From Dehalococcoidia bacterium (GTDB lineage Bacteria; Chloroflexota; Dehalococcoidia; Dehalococcoidales; UBA5760), in the NCBI GenBank assembly GCA_030639215.1, contig DAOWDD010000009.1, positions 1 to 9,898 on the forward strand: a stretch of DNA of 9,898 nt. Reading direction: 5' to 3'. Below, in pieces: positions 6,165-9,898 of the stretch (the first letter of the stretch is position 1; each line of letters begins with the position of its first letter). The notes below the pieces were generated by a model, which saw nothing but the letters and a program-made list of their open reading frames with translations, searched no databases and was not told where the DNA came from. The position numbers and the translations under genes were made by a program.

Positions 6165-6892
6165 GGTATGCCGGGGCGGCGGGGATAAAGCTCAGGTGTC
6201 GCCAGTTCTTTATCAATTACGACCAACTGCCGCTCATCGGAAAACTCCTCAAGGTCAACTGTCCTCACCTCCCGCAGCCTGCCTCCCAACCGGATAATCG
6301 CTCTTTCCGCCCGGCTTATCTCCGAGACAAGGTCACCCTTCTTCTGGGCAATAAAGCTGCCACCAACTACACAGAAGGGCAGGGCTAGTTCAGCAAGGGT
6401 GACCAGAGGGGCAACGGCGCGAGAGACCACAATGTCGAAACTCTCCCGGTATCGTCCCTGACGGGCAACATCCTCCGCCCGGCCGGTTACTACTTCAACA
6501 TCAGCCAGCCCCAGCCTATCACTGATGTGACGCAGAAAAGCCGCCTTTTTCTCAGTAGCCTCAAGCAGCACCAGCCTTATCTCAGGGAACAGAATCTTAA
6601 GCGGCACACCGGGTATACCGGCGCCAGTGCCGACATCAATAATACGCAGGACGGCATTAGCTCTTGACGGCGGCCAGACCAGGCACACCGTAAGAGAGTC
6701 AAGGAAGTGTTTGGTTTGTACCTCCTGATAACCGGTTATGCCGGTAAGGTTCACGCACCGGTTCCACTCCACCAGCTCCTCCCAGTAGATATGAAACTGC
6801 TCAAGCTGCTTCGCGCTAAGCTTAAGCCCTAATCTTCCGGCCCCGGCCTCCAGACTTTCCATAGCGGTCATTAGAGATAGCACCAACCTCAC
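6143..6892 (-). CDS. rsmG: 16S rRNA (guanine-N7) methyltransferase RsmG (GidB)
   Basis: RsmG uses S-adenosylmethionine to methylate N7 of a conserved guanine (G527 in E. coli numbering) in 16S rRNA. Up to 249 residues; the family is usually 205-250. Motifs: LSAKQLEQFHIYWEELVEWN (25-44), NLT then TKHFLDSL (60-67), SAM-binding motif I DVGTGAGIPGVPLKI (86-100), motif II VLLEATEKKAAFL (108-120), FDIVVSRAVAPL (152-163), and the C-terminal TPELYPRRPGIPSKRPL (232-248). The start is uncertain. The longest form uses GTG at 6892 with a distant AAGG; ATG at 6871 (residue 8) or at 6862 (residue 11) gives a more typical N-terminus. A TGGTATAAT element at 6914-6922 places transcription start near 6907. It sits upstream of 5S, divergent from the thiamine operon, so both ribosomal functions are neighbours but with separate promoters. 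Confidence 0.95.
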   Translation of the reverse strand: MRLVLSLMTAMESLEAGAGRLGLKLSAKQLEQFHIYWEELVEWNRCVNLTGITGYQEVQTKHFLDSLTVCLVWPPSRANAVLRIIDVGTGAGIPGVPLKILFPEIRLVLLEATEKKAAFLRHISDRLGLADVEVVTGRAEDVARQGRYRESFDIVVSRAVAPLVTLAELALPFCVVGGSFIAQKKGDLVSEISRAERAIIRLGGRLREVRTVDLEEFSDERQLVVIDKELATPELYPRRPGIPSKRPLS

Positions 6893-6913
6893 TACCCGAG
6901 TACTACCTTAAGA

Positions 6914-6922
6914 ATTATACCA
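6914..6922 (-). promoter_or_regulatory. rsmG promoter (extended -10)
   Basis: A perfect TATAAT (6914-6919, minus sense) is preceded by TGG, giving the extended -10 form TGnTATAAT. The -35 region is poor (TTCTTC at about 18 nt). An 11-nt perfect dyad CACTGCCAGTG (6921-6931) abuts the -10 on its upstream side and could be an operator. The expected leader is short, 15-36 nt depending on the start codon. Confidence 0.55.
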
Positions 6923-6977
6923 CTGCCAGTGCCGGCAGAAGAACAGCAGCTATTGTTCGCTAAGCACTATAAGCGCT

Positions 6978-7006
6978 TTGCATTTTTGCCAGGTCTGTGT
7001 TATTTT
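6978..7006 (+). promoter_or_regulatory. Candidate promoter of the thiC-thi4 operon
   Basis: TTGCAT (6978-6983), 17-nt spacer and TATTTT (7001-7006) would start an RNA near 7014, just before the riboswitch. An alternative is TTGCCA (6986-6991) with TTATAG (7011-7016) at a long 19-nt spacing. The whole 6981-7025 stretch is AT-rich, so the exact boxes are uncertain. Confidence 0.35.
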
Positions 7007-7027
7007 TGAATTATAGAATTTAATAAG

Positions 7028-7120
7028 GCTAGACCGCTAGGGGTGCCCCAAGGCTGAGAGGCTTTTTAAGCCGACTCTTGGAACCTGAGCTTGGTAATGC
7101 AAGCGTAGGGAAGTGGTAGA
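7028..7120 (+). promoter_or_regulatory. TPP riboswitch (THI element)
   Basis: The conserved THI-box pieces are all present in order: GGGGTGCC (7040-7047), GGCTGAGAGGC (7052-7062), GAACCTGA (7081-7088), GGTAATGC (7093-7100) and GCGTAGGGAAGTGG (7104-7117). P1 closes by ACCGC (about 7032-7036) with GTGGT (about 7114-7118). It binds thiamine pyrophosphate and lowers expression of the downstream thiamine genes. A terminator hairpin follows directly, so control is most likely at transcription elongation. Confidence 0.95.
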
Positions 7121-7121
7121 A

Positions 7122-7173
7122 AAGACCAGGGGGTCTATCAGCAGCTGTCAGTACCCTTGGTCTTCTTTATTTG
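7122..7173 (+). terminator. Riboswitch-controlled terminator before thiC
   Basis: AAGACCAGGGG (7122-7132) pairs with CCCTTGGTCTT (7154-7164, one G-U) around a loop of about 20 nt and is followed by CTTTATTT. The stem begins 2-4 nt after the riboswitch P1 arm, the usual geometry for a TPP-dependent off switch. The thiC Shine-Dalgarno GGAGGT (7175-7180) lies just after it. Confidence 0.8.
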
Positions 7174-7184
7174 TGGAGGTGTCA

Positions 7185-8510
7185 ATGACTCAACTGGAGC
7201 TGGCAAAAGAAGGGACGATATCACCGCAGATGGAGCTGGTAGCTCAGCAGGAAGGAGTGACGGCTGAGTTCGTCAGGCAGGGTATAGCTCAAGGAAGGAT
7301 AGTGATTCCGGCTAATATTAAACACCCAAACCTGGTCCCCTGTGGTATTGGCGAGGGGCTTAAGACCAAGGTCAATGCCAACATCGGCACCTCCTCCGAC
7401 TTCTATGATATTGAAACTGAGCTGGAAAAGCTGCGAGCGGCTATTGATGCCGGCGCCGATACCGTGATGGACCTATCAACCGGGGGTGATATCCCGGCCA
7501 TTCGAAAGGCTATCATCAGCTCAAGCCCGGTACCGATAGGAACCGTGCCCATATATCAAGCCGCCATTACGACATTAGCCAGACAAGAGGCGATAGTTGG
7601 AATGGGTGTTGACGAACTGTTTACCGTGATTGGAGAGCATATCCTTAACGGCGTCGATTTCATCACGGTACACTGCGGCATAACCTTAGCCGCCATTACC
7701 AAGCTCAAAGAGCAGGGGAGGGTAACCGACGTCGTATCCCGCGGGGGCGCTCTTCTAATCGGCTGGATGCTGCACAACGAGCGGGAGAACCCCCTCTACG
7801 AGCACTATGACCGCCTGCTTAAGATGGCGAGAGAGTTTGATGTAACGCTAAGCCTTGGCGATGGGATGCGCCCCGGCAGCCTGGCTGATGCTACTGACCG
7901 GGCCCAGATTGAGGAGTTGCTTGCCATCGGGGAACTGGTGCAGCGGGCCCGTCAAGCCGGTGTCCAGGCAATGGTTGAGGGGCCCGGACACCTGCCCTTA
8001 GACCAGATCGAGGCTAATGTCCGCCTGGAGAAGTCCGTCTGCCAGGGGGCCCCTTTCTACGTACTGGGACCGCTGGTGACCGATGTTGCTGCCGGCTACG
8101 ATCATATCACAGGAGCGATTGGCGGTGCTATTGCCGCGGCGGCTGGCACCGACTTCCTGTGCTACGTCACCCCCGCCGAGCACCTCGCCATACCGGACCC
8201 CGATGATGTCAGGCAAGGAGTAATCGCTTCACGTATTGCCGCCCACGCCGGTGACATCGTCAAGGGAGTAAAGGGCGCCAAAGAGTGGGACAGGCAAATG
8301 TCAGTAGCACGCAAGAAGCTGGACTGGGAAGAGCAAGCCAGGCTTTCCCTGTACCCGGAACGGTCCCGACGGGTTCACAGAAAACATACCTCGGCTGGAG
8401 CGGCCTGCAGCATGTGCGGGGAGCTATGTGCCATGGAGCTAATGGAGAAGTATCTGGGCGTCTCGGCACCGAGGTGCCCCCAGGAAGACAGAGCGAAGAA
8501 ACTAAAGTGA
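7185..8510 (+). CDS. thiC: Phosphomethylpyrimidine synthase ThiC
   Basis: ThiC is a radical-SAM enzyme that rearranges aminoimidazole ribotide into HMP-phosphate, the pyrimidine half of thiamine. From ATG 7185 it has 441 residues, matching the short form found in many anaerobes and archaea and not the ~600-residue form with an extra N-terminal domain. Conserved stretches: NANIGTS (64-70), [11 protein letters not shown] (94-104), VSRGGAL (184-190), SLGDGMRPG (223-231), [11 protein letters not shown] (264-274), [15 protein letters not shown] (300-314) and VTPAEHL (328-334). The [4Fe-4S] cysteines near the C-terminus are Cys408, Cys411 and Cys415 (CSMCGELC), spaced C-x2-C-x3-C, one residue tighter than the C-x2-C-x4-C of E. 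coli-type enzymes. The start is fixed by GGAGGT 4 nt upstream; the frame stays open to a GTG at 7113, but that lies within the riboswitch. It heads an operon with thi4, 33 nt downstream. Confidence 0.97.
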   Translation: MTQLELAKEGTISPQMELVAQQEGVTAEFVRQGIAQGRIVIPANIKHPNLVPCGIGEGLKTKVNANIGTSSDFYDIETELEKLRAAIDAGADTVMDLSTGGDIPAIRKAIISSSPVPIGTVPIYQAAITTLARQEAIVGMGVDELFTVIGEHILNGVDFITVHCGITLAAITKLKEQGRVTDVVSRGGALLIGWMLHNERENPLYEHYDRLLKMAREFDVTLSLGDGMRPGSLADATDRAQIEELLAIGELVQRARQAGVQAMVEGPGHLPLDQIEANVRLEKSVCQGAPFYVLGPLVTDVAAGYDHITGAIGGAIAAAAGTDFLCYVTPAEHLAIPDPDDVRQGVIASRIAAHAGDIVKGVKGAKEWDRQMSVARKKLDWEEQARLSLYPERSRRVHRKHTSAGAACSMCGELCAMELMEKYLGVSAPRCPQEDRAKKLK

Positions 8511-8543
8511 CAGCATTTCGCCCGGCAGGAGAAGGAGGACTGG

Positions 8544-9323
8544 ATGCAGCTTGATGATGTAACCATATCGAGGATAATAAGTAGAAACTTCCTGGAAGAC
8601 TTCCAGCGGGCGATGGATGTCGAGGTTGCCATTGGCGGCGCCGGGCCGGCTGGTATGACCGCCGCCTACTATCTGGCAAAAGCGGGGGCACAAACGGTCA
8701 TTTTTGAGAGAAGCCTGCGACCCGGTGGTGGTATGCCCGGTGGGGGGATGATGTTCAATACTATCGTGGTGCAGGAGGAAGCCAAAGGGATACTGGATGA
8801 GTTCGGTATCAGAAGTAGAGAATGGGAAAAGGGCTACTATACCGCCGATTCTGTAGAGGCATCCTCAGCCATCTGCCTCAAGGCGATCCAGGCGGGAGCC
8901 AAGATATTCAATCTGATTAGCATTGAGGACGTTATGGTCCGGGAGCATGACAGAGTAAGCGGCCTGGTACTGAACTGGAGTGCGGTTAGTCTAGCCGGAC
9001 TACATGTCGACCCCCTATCAATACGGTCAAAGGTGGTAATAGATGCTACCGGCCATGCCAGTGAAATCTGTCACATCGTGGTAGACAAGCTCGGCGGGAG
9101 ACTAAACACAGAGGGGGGTGGAGTAATGGGGGAGAAGCCGATGTGGGCTGAGGTAGCAGAAAAGAAGATAATGGAGAATACCAAAGAGGTCTATCCCGGG
9201 TTGATTGTGGCCGGCATGGCGGCCAATGCCGTCTGCGGCACCCCCAGAATGGGTCCTATCTTCGGCGGCATGCTCCTCTCCGGAAAGCGGGCCGCTGAGC
9301 TTGCCTTAGAAAGACTGCGCTAA
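8544..9323 (+). CDS. thi4: Thiazole synthase, Thi4 family (sulfide-dependent type)
   Basis: Thi4 builds the ADP-thiazole precursor of thiamine from NAD+, glycine and a sulfur source, with Fe(II). It has 259 residues, the size of archaeal homologues. Rossmann dinucleotide motif GxGxxG at 32-37 (GAGPAG), then [19 protein letters not shown] (54-72), a [10 protein letters not shown] segment (165-174), and the C-terminal [20 protein letters not shown] (228-247). At the position of the self-sacrificing Cys of yeast and plant Thi4 the sequence reads [12 protein letters not shown], with His154. This is the arrangement of the Methanocaldococcus enzyme, which takes sulfur from free sulfide and turns over repeatedly. 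The alternative reading of this subfamily is ribose-1,5-bisphosphate isomerase, but linkage to thiC and the TPP riboswitch supports thiamine synthesis. ATG 8544 has AAGGAGG 5 nt upstream. No thiG, thiS, thiH or thiF is present in the window. Confidence 0.93.
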   Translation: MQLDDVTISRIISRNFLEDFQRAMDVEVAIGGAGPAGMTAAYYLAKAGAQTVIFERSLRPGGGMPGGGMMFNTIVVQEEAKGILDEFGIRSREWEKGYYTADSVEASSAICLKAIQAGAKIFNLISIEDVMVREHDRVSGLVLNWSAVSLAGLHVDPLSIRSKVVIDATGHASEICHIVVDKLGGRLNTEGGGVMGEKPMWAEVAEKKIMENTKEVYPGLIVAGMAANAVCGTPRMGPIFGGMLLSGKRAAELALERLR

Positions 9324-9337
9324 CCGGTAACGTCTTA

Positions 9338-9898
9338 ATGAGAGCGGAAGCTGTAGCCGAGCAGCCAAAGAGCATAGTGAAGGAAGCGGTAGCCTACCTG
9401 GCGGCGATTACCTGTGCCGAGATAGTCACCATGTTCCTTCATCCCTTGTGGGGAGTAGTCGGGCATACCATAATAATGGCGATGCTAATCGTGCGCGCCG
9501 CCAGGAGTAGCGACCGGTACCACCAACAGCTCGCCCTGTCACTGACAATATTGCCTCTGCTACGGATAATAGATTTAAGTTTGATTTTATCCCTGATTCA
9601 GGTTACCCCGATACTGCGATTTCCTATTATCTATGCTCCGCCGCTGGTCGGGGGTTTTATGGTAATGCGCCTCCTGGGTTACAAAAGGAGCGAGGTCGGG
9701 CTTACTCTCGGGCCGCTCAGGTCGATTCCCCTGCAGCTGGGGATAGCATCGAGCGGGTTTCTTTTCGGCTGGCTGGAGTACCTTATCCTGAAGCCGGAGC
9801 CGATGGTTAGTGAGCTCAGCTGGACTGTGGTGCTGCCAATCGCCCTGATGCTCATGGCAACTACCGGCTTTGTCGAAGAGTTCGTCTTTCGCGGGGTA
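9338..9898 (+). CDS. CPBP-family intramembrane metalloprotease-like protein, N-terminal part (cut by window edge)
   Basis: I translated this open frame by hand; it runs off the right edge after 187 codons with no stop. It starts MRAEAVAEQPKSIVKEAVAY and is strongly hydrophobic, with likely membrane helices near 20-55, 63-90, 97-112, 132-150 and 163-178. It ends in TGFVEEFVFRGV, where E180, E181 and R185 give the EExxxR motif 1 of CPBP (CAAX protease/bacteriocin-processing, Abi) proteins. The remaining catalytic motifs (FxxxH and a distal histidine) would lie past the edge. The substrate is unknown; the family includes prenyl-protein proteases, bacteriocin self-immunity proteins and anti-sigma processing enzymes. 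The start ATG 9338 is 14 nt after the thi4 stop but has no strong Shine-Dalgarno, so translation may be coupled. It is probably on the thiamine transcript, though a direct link to thiamine is not evident. Confidence 0.8.
   Translation, partial: MRAEAVAEQPKSIVKEAVAYLAAITCAEIVTMFLHPLWGVVGHTIIMAMLIVRAARSSDRYHQQLALSLTILPLLRIIDLSLILSLIQVTPILRFPIIYAPPLVGGFMVMRLLGYKRSEVGLTLGPLRSIPLQLGIASSGFLFGWLEYLILKPEPMVSELSWTVVLPIALMLMATTGFVEEFVFRGV

Noticed and set aside
7113..7184. A 24-codon N-terminal extension of thiC starting at GTG 7113
   Set aside because: It would start within the 3' part of the TPP riboswitch and translate the terminator hairpin. ATG 7185 has a strong Shine-Dalgarno and fits the family N-terminus.
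5800..7184. Replication origin, because rsmG (gidB) is often near oriC
   Set aside because: No cluster of DnaA boxes, no AT-rich unwinding stretch with repeats, and none of gidA, parA, parB, dnaA or rpmH in the window. The strand switch at 6893-7184 is an ordinary divergent promoter region.
8260..8691. Minus-strand frame of 143 codons across the thiC-thi4 junction
   Set aside because: It covers the conserved C-terminus of thiC and the Rossmann region of thi4. Its Pro/Arg/Ser-rich composition is typical of a reverse-strand artefact.
1..9898. Mobile elements, CRISPR arrays, phage genes or defence islands
   Set aside because: No transposase or integrase motifs, no terminal inverted repeats, no regularly spaced repeats; every gene is a recognisable chromosomal function.

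Overview
The window looks like part of the chromosome of an anaerobic bacterium of about 50-55 % GC. The gene set and style (short-form ThiC with an archaeal-type Thi4, a 5S rRNA gene unlinked from 16S/23S, Rnf and a sodium-pump decarboxylase) would fit a Dehalococcoidia-like Chloroflexota. That assignment is inference from gene content, not from a marker comparison. No mobile element, phage gene, tRNA or CRISPR array is visible.

Layout. Positions 1-6892 are all on the minus strand and read right to left. rsmG (16S rRNA m7G methyltransferase) comes first, then a single 5S rRNA gene with its own promoter and terminator, then clpC (Clp protease ATPase). A ~185-nt intergenic region with two strong hairpins follows. 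Next is a three-gene set for the membrane part of a sodium-translocating decarboxylase: a 53-residue OadG-like protein, a 73-residue biotin carrier, and the OadB-type beta subunit. After a 151-nt gap come apbE (flavin transferase lipoprotein) and the first 115 codons of rnfC, cut by the window edge. From 6893 rightwards everything is on the plus strand: a divergent promoter region, a TPP riboswitch with a terminator hairpin, thiC, thi4, and the start of a CPBP-family membrane protein cut by the right edge.

How the genes fit together. OadG/biotin carrier/OadB would export Na+ using the energy of decarboxylation. ApbE attaches FMN to Rnf subunits, and RnfC is the NADH-side subunit of a Na+- or H+-pumping ferredoxin:NAD+ oxidoreductase. 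The left half is therefore an ion-gradient energy-conservation locus, although the carboxyltransferase (alpha) subunit is absent from the window. On the right, ThiC makes the pyrimidine and Thi4 the thiazole half of thiamine, both under TPP feedback. Thi4 carries His where the single-turnover eukaryotic enzymes carry the sulfur-donating Cys, which points to sulfide as sulfur source and an anoxic life.

The least explained pieces are non-coding. One is the structured leader in front of the decarboxylase genes. The other is the 5S-terminator/clpC-promoter overlap, which carries three GGTCAAA-like boxes. I did not find a clearly new multi-gene system here.
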